This document shows, piece after piece, positions 44,190-52,556 of a stretch of 64,000 bases of DNA (position 1 is the first letter of the stretch; the number at the start of each line of letters is the position of its first letter). Both the position numbers and the translations under genes were made by a program. Source of the stretch: Craterilacuibacter sp. RT1T. GTDB taxonomy: Bacteria > Pseudomonadota > Gammaproteobacteria > Burkholderiales > Chromobacteriaceae. Where the stretch lies: assembly GCF_023502145.1 (NCBI RefSeq), contig NZ_JAMFLI010000003.1, positions 1 through 64,000 of the forward strand, in the 5' to 3' direction. Below the pieces are notes generated by a model. The model saw only the letters and a list, made by a program, of their open reading frames with translations, made no database searches and was not told the origin of the DNA.

Positions 44190-45092
44190 ATGGCTGACGA
44201 ATCTCAACGCCCCATTATCGTCAAGCGCATCAAGAAGGGCGGTCATGGTCATCACGGCGGTGCATGGAAAATTGCGTACGCCGACTTTATGACCGCCATG
44301 ATGGCTTTTTTCCTACTGATGTGGCTGCTGGGCTCTGCATCCCAAGGCACGCTCAATGGTATTGCCGAGTATTTCAAGACCCCGCTGAAAGTGGCGCTGT
44401 CTGGTGGTTCGGGCGCGGGTGATGCGACCTCGATGATAAAAGGGGGGGGGACTGACCTGACGCGTCAGGCCGGGCAGGTTAAGCGCGGCTACAAACATCC
44501 GGCGGAATTGGCAGAGGAAAAGCAGCGCTTGCAGGCGCTGCAACAAAAAATTCAGGCCGATATCAATACCAGCAATGTGCTGAAGTTTTACAAGAATCAG
44601 TTGCGGCTGGAAATGACGCCGGACGGTTTGAAAATCCAGATTGTGGATGAAAAAAACCGCCCCATGTTTGCCTCGGGTAGTGCCGATATTCTGCCGCATA
44701 CGCGTGAAATTTTGCGCGAGCTGGGTTATGAGCTTAATGCCGTACCCAATATGTTGAGTGTGTCCGGGCATACCGATGCGACGCCTTTTGCCGGTGGTCA
44801 AAAGGGCTATAGCAACTGGGAGCTTTCGGCGGACCGTGCCAATGCTGCCCGGCGCGAGCTTTTGCTGGGCGGGATGGATCCGGTCAAAATTCTGCGAGTG
44901 GTGGGCTTGGCAAATGCCAATCCCTTGACGCCGCAAAATCAGTTCAGTCCGGAAAATCGCCGCATTGCCATTGTGATTCTGAATGATGATGCGGTCGACC
45001 GCATACGCAGCGATGGCTTAAGTGCCGCGCAAAATACGGTGGCTGATGGGGCATCGGAGCCTGCCGCAAGCACGGCAGGCGGCGAACACTAA
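44190..45092 (+). CDS. motB: Flagellar motor stator protein MotB
   Basis: This is a 300-residue stator subunit that carries protons and anchors the motor to peptidoglycan. A basic N-terminus is followed by one helix (about 28-48) with the essential proton-accepting D32 in AYADFMTAMMAFFLLMWLLG, at the same number as in E. coli. The plug/linker (about 50-150) contains three GGG codons in a row, giving a nine-G run at 44442-44450. The OmpA-like peptidoglycan-binding domain is at about 150-265 (PMFASGSADILPH, SVSGHTDATPF, NWELSADRANAARREL and NRRIAIVIL). The stop abuts the next gene's GTG. Confidence 0.96.
   Translation: MADESQRPIIVKRIKKGGHGHHGGAWKIAYADFMTAMMAFFLLMWLLGSASQGTLNGIAEYFKTPLKVALSGGSGAGDATSMIKGGGTDLTRQAGQVKRGYKHPAELAEEKQRLQALQQKIQADINTSNVLKFYKNQLRLEMTPDGLKIQIVDEKNRPMFASGSADILPHTREILRELGYELNAVPNMLSVSGHTDATPFAGGQKGYSNWELSADRANAARRELLLGGMDPVKILRVVGLANANPLTPQNQFSPENRRIAIVILNDDAVDRIRSDGLSAAQNTVADGASEPAASTAGGEH
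44442..44450. repeat. Nine-G homopolymer inside motB
   Basis: An uninterrupted G9 run encodes Gly85-Gly87 of MotB as three successive GGG codons. Addition or loss of one G would shift the frame right after the membrane helix and remove the peptidoglycan-binding domain. Poly-G runs of this length are classic phase-variation tracts in Neisseriaceae. Confidence 0.9.
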
Positions 45093-45093
45093 G

Positions 45094-45831
45094 GTGTTGC
45101 TGGTGCGATCTGCCGTGCTGCTGCTGTCGGCTGCCGTGATGGCGTGGCTGGTTTATGCGCCGGCCACCCAGCCGCTATCTTGGTGTGCATTGCAAGCCGG
45201 CATCGTTTTGTTGCTGGCGCGCTTGTTCCGTCTGAGGGTGTTTGCTGCGCTGTTGTTGGCTGGTCTGTTTCCTTTGCTGGTGTTGGCGTTGTGGCTGGAC
45301 CTTCCGGCTTGGTTATATGCGCTGGCGGCGGCGCTGACTTTTGGCCTTTCACGCAATGCCTTATACGAGCGGGTGCCGTTTTACCTGTCGTCAGACGAGG
45401 CCTGTCGGGTGCTCGCTACATGGTTGCCCGCTGGGTCGCGCGTGCTGGATGCGGGTAGTGGCGATGGCCGGGCAGTATTGCTATTGGCGCGCTTGCGGCC
45501 CGATATCGAGGTGCTCGGAATGGAAAATGCCTGCTTGCCTTATCTGCTGGCACGTTTGCGCTGGCGTCTGGCCGGCTCGCCGGCCAATGCCAAGCTGGCT
45601 TATGGCAGTTTTTGGCAAGCGCAATGGGCCGAGTATGATGTGGTCTATGCCTTTCTTTCCCCCGCTCCTATGGCGCGGCTGTGGCGGGTATTTTGTGCGG
45701 GTGCGGGTGCTGATGCCGTGTTGATCAGCAATACCTTTGCCATCCCGGATGTGCCAGCCGATGAAGTCCTGGCTTTGTCCGGGCCTTTGCAGTGCGAGCT
45801 CCTTATCTGGCGTCATCCCCATGCAACTTGA
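45094..45831 (+). CDS. Membrane-anchored class I SAM-dependent methyltransferase
   Basis: This is a 245-residue protein with three hydrophobic helices in the first 90 residues (VLLVRSAVLLLSAAVMAWLV start). A Rossmann methyltransferase domain follows with motif I VLDAGSGDGRAVLLLA (about 118-132), an acidic loop GMENAC and motif IV-like YDVVYAFLSP. The substrate is unknown. The upstream frame overlaps motB, and GTG 45094, immediately after the motB stop, is the likeliest start through coupling; the ribosome site is poor. Its end overlaps the HDOD gene by 11 bp, placing it in the motAB transcript. Confidence 0.72.
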   Translation: MLLVRSAVLLLSAAVMAWLVYAPATQPLSWCALQAGIVLLLARLFRLRVFAALLLAGLFPLLVLALWLDLPAWLYALAAALTFGLSRNALYERVPFYLSSDEACRVLATWLPAGSRVLDAGSGDGRAVLLLARLRPDIEVLGMENACLPYLLARLRWRLAGSPANAKLAYGSFWQAQWAEYDVVYAFLSPAPMARLWRVFCAGAGADAVLISNTFAIPDVPADEVLALSGPLQCELLIWRHPHAT

Positions 45832-47149
45832 TACTTGGCTCGCCTCTGTTGCGGCACAGCGCTGGCCTGTTCTGCCGCAAACGCATGCACGTATACGGCA
45901 GGAGTTGGCGCGTGGCAGCGAACGTTTGCGGTTTGAAGTGCTGGCCAATCTGACCTTGGCCGATCCGTTTTTACTGCTGGACTTGTTGCGCCTGATGGCG
46001 ACTTCCACCACCTTGCAGCGTAGCGGCAGCTTGCCTGCCGTCGAGCAGATGCTGATGCTGGTGGGGAGCGAGCGCATTATGCTGCGCTATCGGCAGTTGC
46101 CGGCCTGGCCTGAACCTGCGGACAGTCATGAGCTTGCCGTGCAGGAGGAGGTCGCCGGCCTGATGGGGCGTGCACGCACTGCCGCACTGATCGTCAAAGC
46201 CTGGCTGTCCCTTGCGGGGGAGCATAAGGTGGAAGACAGCTTTATTGCCGCCGAGCTTTACAATTTGCCGGCATGCTTGTACCTGCTGCAGCACCAGCAA
46301 CGGCTAAAAAAACCGGCGCTACAGCAGATGGCAGAGCAGTTCAACATGGATTACCCGCCACTCTTGGCCGCATTTATCCAGCGCATGCCTTTGCCTGAGG
46401 GTTTGAATGGGCTGCTGGGCAGCGGTGTGCCTAGCCGGCAGCGCCAACTGCTTAAGCTTGCCGTTGCCTGCGCCGAGGGGCTGGATCAGGGGTGGTGGCG
46501 GCCGGCGTGGCAGGCGGGGGTTTCGGCGGCGGCGCATTTGGTGGGCGCGACCTATTCCGAGACTTATCAGGCCGTGGTGCATGCTGTTTTGCAGGTGGCC
46601 CGCAATCCGCAGGCGCCCGCTTATACTTTTGCTGCCCGCCGTTTTCTGGCCATGGAAGGCGATATTCCGCCTGCCGATGCGCCATGCTTGGCACCCGCGC
46701 TGGATATGGCAGCGCGTGTGGATCTGACCATACGAGCCGCCTTGCGCCATTTGGCTAATGATCTGGGTTTTGAGCGCGTGTTGTTTTACCGCTTGAATGA
46801 GGCGGGTGATGTCTTGCGCTTGCAGTTCCAGATTGGTCTTAAGTCTGGTGATGCGCTATTGCGGCAAATGCCATTGATAAAGCCGGATGGCTTGCCGGCT
46901 TTGCTGTTGAGCCGGGCGCAGGGCTTTTTGCTGACGCCGGTGCTGCATGCGCGCTTGCAGCTGAAATACGCCGATGCCTGGTTGTCGGCATTGGCTGGAA
47001 ATGATGTCGCCTTGCTGTCGGTTTATGCAGAAGGCCGGCCGCTGGGCCTGTTTGTGGCCGATAATGCCAGCTCTGGGCGCGCCATTGACGAGGCCTGCTA
47101 TCAACAATTCAAATTACTGGCCGCCCGGGTGGCCGGTTTATCATTCTGA
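45821..47149 (+). CDS. HDOD-domain protein with GAF-like C-terminus
   Basis: This is a 442-residue cytosolic protein. The N-terminal 250 residues fit the HDOD (degenerate HD) output domain: LTLADPFLLLDLLRLM, VEQMLMLVGSERIM, a helical region and FNMDYPPLLAAFIQRM. The HD-GYP catalytic residues are not visible, as usual for HDOD. The region about 310-440 looks like a GAF sensor domain (LANDLGFERVLFYRLNEAGDV and ALLSVYAEGRPLGLFVADN). HDOD proteins act in c-di-GMP and motility signalling without known enzymatic activity. ATG 45821 lies inside the methyltransferase end, so translation is coupled. Confidence 0.72.
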   Translation: MQLDTWLASVAAQRWPVLPQTHARIRQELARGSERLRFEVLANLTLADPFLLLDLLRLMATSTTLQRSGSLPAVEQMLMLVGSERIMLRYRQLPAWPEPADSHELAVQEEVAGLMGRARTAALIVKAWLSLAGEHKVEDSFIAAELYNLPACLYLLQHQQRLKKPALQQMAEQFNMDYPPLLAAFIQRMPLPEGLNGLLGSGVPSRQRQLLKLAVACAEGLDQGWWRPAWQAGVSAAAHLVGATYSETYQAVVHAVLQVARNPQAPAYTFAARRFLAMEGDIPPADAPCLAPALDMAARVDLTIRAALRHLANDLGFERVLFYRLNEAGDVLRLQFQIGLKSGDALLRQMPLIKPDGLPALLLSRAQGFLLTPVLHARLQLKYADAWLSALAGNDVALLSVYAEGRPLGLFVADNASSGRAIDEACYQQFKLLAARVAGLSF

Positions 47150-47152
47150 CGT

Positions 47153-47935
47153 ATGCAAAAGATTATCAGCTCGGCAAGTAACGAAGACCTCAAACAATTG
47201 GCACGGCTGGTGCAGAACGTACGCGAGCGGCGCAAGAGTCGGCAGATGGTGCTGGAGGGTATTCATCTGCTTGAGACGGCACTGGATGTTGAGCTGGTGC
47301 CGACGATGGTGTTTGTCAACGAGGACGCGGCGCAGCGATCCGATGTACAGGCTTTATTGGCGCGCTTGTCACCCGATAGCGAGTGCATTCAGGTGGCGCG
47401 GGGCGTGTTTGCCAAGGTGACGGCGCTGGCTAGCGCGCCCGAGGTGTTGGCGGTTTGCCCGCGACCCGAGGCGCGGCAGCCGCAGGAGGATGCCAGCCGC
47501 CTGCTGCTGGAAGACATTCAGGATCCGGGTAATCTGGGCACGATTCTGCGTTCGGCCGCTGCGGCCGATGTGCGAGAGGTCTACCTGTCCAAAGGTTGTG
47601 TCGATGTGTTTTCCCCCAAAGTGTTGCGCTCGGGCATGGGGGCGCATTTTGCATTGACCATTCATGAGGGGGCCGATCTTGCCGCCGAATTGGCCGCTTT
47701 TACCGGGCGTAAGCTGGTGACCCATCTGGCAGGAAGTACTTCGCTTTACGGGGAGGATTTGTCCGGGCCCATTGCGCTGGTCTTGGGTAATGAAGGCGCG
47801 GGAGTGTCGGATACTTTAGTTGGTTTGTCCGACGTGCGGGTACGCATTCCGATGCCGGGGCATGCCGAGTCGCTGAATGTCGCGATGGCGGCCACCATTT
47901 GCCTGTTTGAACGGGTGCGTCAATTGCAATGCTAA
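47153..47935 (+). CDS. SpoU/TrmH-family RNA 2'-O-methyltransferase
   Basis: This is a 260-residue SPOUT-class enzyme. A substrate-binding N-terminal domain is followed by the knotted SAM-binding domain with the three family motifs: IQDPGNLGTILRSA (about 122-135), LVLGNEGAG (about 205-213) and IPMPGHAESLNVAMAA (about 228-243). It methylates a ribose 2'-OH in rRNA or tRNA; which nucleotide is not predictable. It starts 3 bp after the HDOD stop, so it is probably co-transcribed. It resembles the RlmB/TsnR-like group rather than TrmH proper. Confidence 0.88.
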   Translation: MQKIISSASNEDLKQLARLVQNVRERRKSRQMVLEGIHLLETALDVELVPTMVFVNEDAAQRSDVQALLARLSPDSECIQVARGVFAKVTALASAPEVLAVCPRPEARQPQEDASRLLLEDIQDPGNLGTILRSAAAADVREVYLSKGCVDVFSPKVLRSGMGAHFALTIHEGADLAAELAAFTGRKLVTHLAGSTSLYGEDLSGPIALVLGNEGAGVSDTLVGLSDVRVRIPMPGHAESLNVAMAATICLFERVRQLQC

Positions 47936-48038
47936 GTGCTCTGTAGTGTTGCAGGGTGATTTGTGACTGATCGTAATCTACATTGGGTATTGGTTGACGG
48001 TGATATTCATCATCTGCACCGTACACAAGGAGAGTGCG

Positions 48039-48377
48039 ATGAGTGGCAAGTTTGAGGTCGGTAAGTCCAAGAATGGCAAGTATCTGTTCAACCTGAAGGC
48101 CGGCAACGGGCAGATTATTTTGACCAGTCAGCTATTTGATTCTTTGCACCACGCGATAGAGGCGGCTCAGTACCTGCAATCTGAGCCTAAGCTGGATATG
48201 CGCATCCGTCGCAAGATCTCGACAGTGGGCGATCCTTATTTCAGTGTGCTGGGGCGCGGCGACAAAGTGCTGGCGCGTAGTGAAATGTATTCGTCCTCCA
48301 CGGCGATGGAGCGCGGAATAGATTCGCTGCTGGATCATGCACCGACGGCTCAGGTGGTCGATACGACGGCGCTATAG
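48039..48377 (+). CDS. yegP: YegP-family (DUF1508) protein
   Basis: This is a 112-residue protein made of two tandem DUF1508 repeats. One is at about 3-48 (KFEVGKSKNGKYLFNLKAGNG then SLHHAIEAAQYL); the second, more divergent one is at about 55-105 (STVGDPYFSVLGRGDKVLARSE then TAMERGIDSLL). The length equals E. coli YegP (about 110). Function is unknown; the fold is a small alpha-beta sandwich. ATG 48039 has ribosome site AGGAG six bases upstream. It stands alone with 103 bp before and a convergent neighbour after. Confidence 0.88.
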   Translation: MSGKFEVGKSKNGKYLFNLKAGNGQIILTSQLFDSLHHAIEAAQYLQSEPKLDMRIRRKISTVGDPYFSVLGRGDKVLARSEMYSSSTAMERGIDSLLDHAPTAQVVDTTAL

Positions 48378-48406
48378 CGACCGGGTGGGGTATGTTGATT
48401 GTGCCC

Positions 48407-49204
48407 CTAACCGCCTTTTTCAATCGCAGCCAGCGCGTGCTCTACATCCTTGAGAGACTGCTTCGCTTGCGGATCATCGCTGCCGCGAAGTTGTTGTTTT
48501 AGCCAGTCGCGAATTTTTTTCAGTTCTGCCAGCATCTTTTTTATTTCGGGATCTTCTTCCTGCTTCTGTGTCCCAACGTTTGAACGCTCCAGCTTGGGTG
48601 CAGGTTCGTTCGATTCTTGTGTCTGGTTTTCGTCGGGGCGTTCATTTTCGCCGGGCTGGCTGTTTGTGGCGTCTTCCAGGCTAGCCATCAGTGCCCCGGT
48701 TTCCGGTAATGCCTCGCTCGCCGCTTGAGCGGTCTCGGCCTGGCCATCTGCCGAAGCTGCCGTGACGGGTGGTTGCGGCAGGGTGGGGGTCGCATTGCCG
48801 CTGCCACCACTCAGGGACTTTAGCTCGCGTGATGCTTGTGCCAGTTGCTGCGCCAGTGCGCGCAAGCTGCCCGGATCGTTGCCGGCGAGTACCATTATTT
48901 TCCGTAGCATCTCTATCCGTGCCTTGAGCATGCTCTTGCTGAGATTAGCCATTTGATTTGAATTTGATGGTGTGGCGGCAGCGGGCTTGCGTAGTTTGGC
49001 CATGTGCTTGGCCAGCGCCGTGGAGAGTGTGTCGTGCAGGATATTTTGCGGCGTATGGGTGGGAAGGGGCGTGGCGGAGGGCGGTGCAGTATTGTTGGCG
49101 GCTGGTGCGGCTGGTGCGACTGGTGCGGCTGGTGCGGCAGGGCGTTTGTATGCTGTGCCATGGGTTGTTGCACTGCGGTATTCGCTTGAAGGGCGCACTT
49201 GCAT
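48407..49204 (-). CDS. Unknown Pro/Ala-rich protein with helical C-terminus
   Basis: This is a 265-residue protein with no family that I recognise. Residues 18-50 are a Pro/Ala segment encoded by a 9-bp tandem repeat. Residues 60-130 and 225-262 are predicted helical with charged heptads (MLKARIEMLRKIMVL, and KKMLAELKKIRDWLKQQLRG). The middle (about 135-215) is polar, disordered and acidic. There is no signal peptide or membrane segment. The start ATG 49204 has a weak ribosome site. Coding is supported by length and by third-position GC, but the compositional bias makes this less sure. Confidence 0.6.
   Translation of the reverse strand: MQVRPSSEYRSATTHGTAYKRPAAPAAPVAPAAPAANNTAPPSATPLPTHTPQNILHDTLSTALAKHMAKLRKPAAATPSNSNQMANLSKSMLKARIEMLRKIMVLAGNDPGSLRALAQQLAQASRELKSLSGGSGNATPTLPQPPVTAASADGQAETAQAASEALPETGALMASLEDATNSQPGENERPDENQTQESNEPAPKLERSNVGTQKQEEDPEIKKMLAELKKIRDWLKQQLRGSDDPQAKQSLKDVEHALAAIEKGG
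49101..49136. repeat. Four 9-bp tandem repeats in the Pro/Ala-rich gene
   Basis: The unit GCTGGTGCG is repeated four times (third copy ACTGGTGCG). It encodes Ala/Pro triplets on the minus strand. Unit length is a multiple of three, so copy changes would only alter linker length. Confidence 0.85.
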
Positions 49205-49294
49205 GGGCTGTCTTTCGGTAAGCTTTTACTTGCTATCGTCTGTATTTGCCATTTCTTGAGTGTCTTGATGGGTAGCTGCTGTTTGGTCCGGTAA

Positions 49295-49335
49295 ATAAAA
49301 AAGCCGGTGTAACCCTTGTGGGGCAACACCGGCTT
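49295..49335 (-). terminator. Terminator of the Bax-inhibitor-1 gene
   Basis: AAGCCGGTGT (49301-49310) pairs with ACACCGGCTT (49326-49335), with an inner CCC/GGG stem. On the minus strand the stem is followed by a T-rich run, 15 bp beyond the stop. Confidence 0.82.
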
Positions 49336-49350
49336 GCTGAATTGAGCTGA

Positions 49351-50040
49351 TTAGTCGCGCTGGCCGCCAAAAGCCATCAGAAGCTGCAACAAGCTGGTGA
49401 ACAGGTTGTAGATGCTGATGTAAATGGTCAGTGCTGCGGAGATGTAGTTGGTTTCGCCGCCATCCACGATGGACTTGACCTGCCACAGAATCATCAGCGA
49501 GCTGAACAGGGCGAAGGCTGCGGAGATGGTCAGCTGCATGGCCGGAATGCGCAGGAAGATGTTGGCGATCATCGCCACCATCAGGACCACGGCACCGACG
49601 GTCAAAAAGCGGCTCAGCCCGGACAGGTCGCGCTTGGTGGTGGTCGCGATGCCGGCCATCACAAAAAAGACCACCGAAGTTGCGCCGCCTGCCACCATGA
49701 CCAGTTGGGCGCCATTTTTCAGGCTAAGCGCTACTTGCAGCAAAGGCCCGAGCAGTACGCCCATAAACAGGGTGAGTACCATCATCAGAACGACGCCCAT
49801 CGAGCTGTCGCGATTTTTTTCTACGGCAAAAAACAGGCCGTACAGCATGGCGATCATGATCAGGCTGGACATGATCGGGCTGCCAGCCATAAAGGCAAAG
49901 TTCATATTGGTGCCGATGACCGCGCCTATGATGGTCGGAATCATCGACAGAGCCAGCAGCGCATAAGTATTGCGCAGAACCTTATGGCTGGCGCCTACCT
50001 CGGTGCTGGTGCGGTAGGTAGTCTGAAAGTTCTGTTGCAT
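49351..50040 (-). CDS. Bax inhibitor-1/YccA family membrane protein
   Basis: This is a 229-residue protein with seven membrane helices and a short polar N-terminus (MQQNFQTTYRTSTEVGASHKVLRNTYALLAL). Family marks are LRNTYALLALSM, the ATTTKRDLSG segment and the C-terminal YISIYNLFTSLLQLLMAFGG, close to YbhL/YccA-type proteins. Relatives act as pH-sensitive calcium leaks or modulate FtsH; the role here is unknown. ATG 50040 is preferred over 50085 because AAGGAGA lies 8 nt upstream. Confidence 0.9.
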   Translation of the reverse strand: MQQNFQTTYRTSTEVGASHKVLRNTYALLALSMIPTIIGAVIGTNMNFAFMAGSPIMSSLIMIAMLYGLFFAVEKNRDSSMGVVLMMVLTLFMGVLLGPLLQVALSLKNGAQLVMVAGGATSVVFFVMAGIATTTKRDLSGLSRFLTVGAVVLMVAMIANIFLRIPAMQLTISAAFALFSSLMILWQVKSIVDGGETNYISAALTIYISIYNLFTSLLQLLMAFGGQRD

Positions 50041-50198
50041 ACGGTGTTTCTCCTTGGGTGTTGCGGTGTGAATTGGTTCTGACATTACTAATGGTAAATG
50101 GTTTCCATTGTGGATGGAAATATGGCCGTGTGTCTTGTCTTATCGTTTAGTGTGCGATATTATTGCGCTCTTGTCTTGGCAGATGACGCCATTGGCAG

Positions 50199-50283
50199 GC
50201 GAGGGTGGCGGAATTGGTAGACGCACTGGATTTAGGTTCCAGCGGGGCGACCTGTGAGAGTTCGAGTCTCTTCCCTCGCACCA
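50199..50283 (+). tRNA. tRNA-Leu (anticodon UAG)
   Basis: An 85-nt gene including the encoded CCA. Acceptor stem GCGAGGG/CCCTCGC, anticodon stem CTGGA/TCCAG with loop TTTAGGT (anticodon TAG), a long variable arm typical of class II tRNA-Leu, and T loop TTCGAGT. Discriminator A. Confidence 0.96.
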
Positions 50284-50319
50284 TAGATAAATTCTGCAGC
50301 CTTGTGCTGTAGGCAGTAG

Positions 50320-50358
50320 CCCCGCACAAACGGCAAGTACCGTTTTGCGGGGTTTTTT
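50320..50358 (+). terminator. Terminator after tRNA-Leu
   Basis: CCCCGCA plus AAACGG pair with CCGTTT plus TGCGGGG (one bulged C), followed by six T residues. Confidence 0.88.
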
Positions 50359-50417
50359 GTTTGTCCTTTGCGGGGGTAGCAGGCGCAGCTTGCTGCTTAT
50401 GGCTTCCCGATAGGGCA

Positions 50418-50426
50418 TGATATACT
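50418..50426 (+). promoter_or_regulatory. Extended -10 promoter candidate for tig
   Basis: TGA-TATACT is a good extended -10 element, 155 bp before tig and after the tRNA-Leu terminator. No matching -35 hexamer is seen, as is common with extended -10 promoters. Confidence 0.45.
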
Positions 50427-50581
50427 GGCCAACTTTTGCGGCAGGTTGTGCAGGAAATATATTTTGCTTTTGCAGTTTTGCCGTGGCTGGCGAGTGCCGG
50501 AGCAGGTAAACCTGTGTGGCGGAGTTTGTTTGATTGCGCTGCCTGCTCACTCCAACCCTGTATAAAGATCAAGGATTCAAC

Positions 50582-51889
50582 ATGCAAGTTCAGCTGGAAA
50601 CGTTGAGCAACCTCGAGCGTCGCATCACCATCGCGCTGCCGATGACCGAGATCGATGCCAAGGTAACAGAACGCCTCAAGCGCGCAGCCCGCAGTGCCAA
50701 GATTCAGGGCTTCCGCCCGGGTAAGGCGCCGTTCAAGATTGTTGAAGCAAACTATGGCCCGCAGATCCGTGAAGAAGTGATCGGCGAGCAGGTTCAGCAG
50801 AGCTTCTATGTTGCCGTTGCACAGGAAAAGCAGCGCATTGCTGGTTACCCGCGTTTTGAAGCGGCCCAGGAAAGCGCGGATCTGGAAAACTTCAAGTTCT
50901 CCGCCGTATTCGAAGTGTTCCCGGAAGTGGTCGTAGGCGATCTGACAGTTGCTGAAATCGAAAAGCCAGTCACCCCAGTCGGTGATGCGCAGATCGAACA
51001 GACTATCGAGATCCTGCGTAAGCAGCGCACCCGCTTCAACTATGTTGACCGCGCAGCTGCCGAAGGCGATCGCGTGATCATCGACTTCAAAGGCTCGATC
51101 GACGGCGTATTGTTCGCTGGCGGTTCGGCTGAAAACCACGCTTTCGTACTGGGTCAGGGCCAGATGCTGGCTGACTTCGAAGCCGGTGTGACCGGTCTGA
51201 AAGAAGGCGAAACCAAGTCGATCGAAGTGGCTTTCCCTGAGGACTACCACGGTAAAGAAGTCGCCGGCAAAACGGCCGTGTTCGAAATCACCGTGAAAAA
51301 CGTATCCGAAGCGCAACTGCCAGCTATCGATGCCGACTTTGCCAAGGCGCTGGGTGTGGCCGATGGTGACGTGGAAAAAATGCGTGCCGAAATCAGCAAG
51401 AACGTCGCACGCGAAGTGAAGCGTCGTCTGGCTGCCCGCACCAAGGAAAACGTGATGCAGGCGCTGCTGGATGCAACCAAGATCGACTTGCCTAAGTCGC
51501 TGGTTGAGCTGGAAGTTGGCCGTCTGATGGATCAGGCTCGCCAGGACCTGCAACAGCGTGGCATGAACATCAAAGATATGCCTTTCCCGGCCGAACTCTT
51601 TACTGCACAGGCCGAGCGCCGTGTGGCACTGGGTCTGATCCTGTCGGCTGTCGTTGAAGCCAACAAGCTGGAAGCCAAGCCGGAACAGGTTAACGCCATG
51701 ATCGCCGAGTTTGCCGATAGCTACGAGCATCCGGAAGAAGTGGCCAAGTGGTACGCGGAAAGCGCAGAACGCATGGAAGGTCCAACCTCCATGGTTCTTG
51801 AAGACAATGTCGTAGAGTTTGTGCTTTCGCAAGCTAAAGTGGTAGAGAAAGAAGTGGCGTTTGATGCACTGATGGGCAACAACGCCTGA
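50582..51889 (+). CDS. tig: Trigger factor
   Basis: This is a 435-residue ribosome-associated chaperone. The N-terminal ribosome-binding domain has the signature GFRPGKAP (about 43-50). The FKBP-type prolyl isomerase domain covers about 155-245 ([30 protein letters not shown] and [13 protein letters not shown]). The C-terminal helical chaperone arms cover about 250-430. ATG 50582 has ribosome site AAGGA and gives the standard [14 protein letters not shown] start. It heads the tig-clpP-clpX order conserved across proteobacteria. Confidence 0.97.
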   Translation: MQVQLETLSNLERRITIALPMTEIDAKVTERLKRAARSAKIQGFRPGKAPFKIVEANYGPQIREEVIGEQVQQSFYVAVAQEKQRIAGYPRFEAAQESADLENFKFSAVFEVFPEVVVGDLTVAEIEKPVTPVGDAQIEQTIEILRKQRTRFNYVDRAAAEGDRVIIDFKGSIDGVLFAGGSAENHAFVLGQGQMLADFEAGVTGLKEGETKSIEVAFPEDYHGKEVAGKTAVFEITVKNVSEAQLPAIDADFAKALGVADGDVEKMRAEISKNVAREVKRRLAARTKENVMQALLDATKIDLPKSLVELEVGRLMDQARQDLQQRGMNIKDMPFPAELFTAQAERRVALGLILSAVVEANKLEAKPEQVNAMIAEFADSYEHPEEVAKWYAESAERMEGPTSMVLEDNVVEFVLSQAKVVEKEVAFDALMGNNA

Positions 51890-51915
51890 TAATGACTGAC
51901 CAGAGAGGCCGAATC

Positions 51916-52539
51916 ATGTCGATGATGGATCCCCGGGCCTTGGGCCTGGTACCTATGGTGGTAGAGCAAAGTGGGCGTGGCGAACGCGCTTACGATATTT
52001 ACTCGCGCCTCCTCAAGGAACGTATCGTGTTCCTGGTGGGCCCCGTAAACGACGAGTCGGCCAATCTGGTCGTCGCGCAGATGTTGTTCCTTGAGTCGGA
52101 AAACCCGGACAAAGATATTTACCTTTATATCAATTCGCCGGGTGGTTCGATTACGGCAGGCATGTCGATTTACGACACGATGAATTTCATCAAGCCTGAT
52201 GTATCGACCTTGTGTATCGGTCAGGCAGCCAGCATGGGTGCATTCCTGCTGTCTGCCGGCACCAAGGGCAAGCGTTATGCGCTCGCTCATAGCCGGGTAA
52301 TGATTCACCAGCCATTGATTGGTGGTTTGTCTGGCCAGGCAACAGATATCGAAATTCATGCGCGTGAACTGTTGAAGATCAAGGCGCTGATGAATGAATT
52401 GATGGCCTTGCATACCGGCAAGGACGTCGAGCAGGTCGAACGTGATACCGAGCGCGACAATTTCATGTCGGCCGAACAAGCGTGCGCCTACGGACTTATT
52501 GACAAGGTACTGACGTCCCGCAAGGACGTGGTGGCTTAA
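51916..52539 (+). CDS. clpP: ATP-dependent Clp protease proteolytic subunit
   Basis: This is a 207-residue serine peptidase that forms the double heptameric chamber fed by ClpX. Catalytic Ser is in [12 protein letters not shown], His in [11 protein letters not shown] and Asp in the [12 protein letters not shown] region. [18 protein letters not shown] is conserved. ATG 51916 is chosen for its AGAGG ribosome site; ATG 51892, 2 bp after the tig stop, is also in frame and would add eight residues. It is co-transcribed with tig and clpX. Confidence 0.96.
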   Translation: MSMMDPRALGLVPMVVEQSGRGERAYDIYSRLLKERIVFLVGPVNDESANLVVAQMLFLESENPDKDIYLYINSPGGSITAGMSIYDTMNFIKPDVSTLCIGQAASMGAFLLSAGTKGKRYALAHSRVMIHQPLIGGLSGQATDIEIHARELLKIKALMNELMALHTGKDVEQVERDTERDNFMSAEQACAYGLIDKVLTSRKDVVA

Positions 52540-52556
52540 GCTGACGGATAGTATGC

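Noticed and set aside
50199-50360. tRNA-Leu as an attachment site for an integrated element
   Set aside because: No integrase, no duplicated tRNA 3' end and ordinary tig gene immediately downstream.
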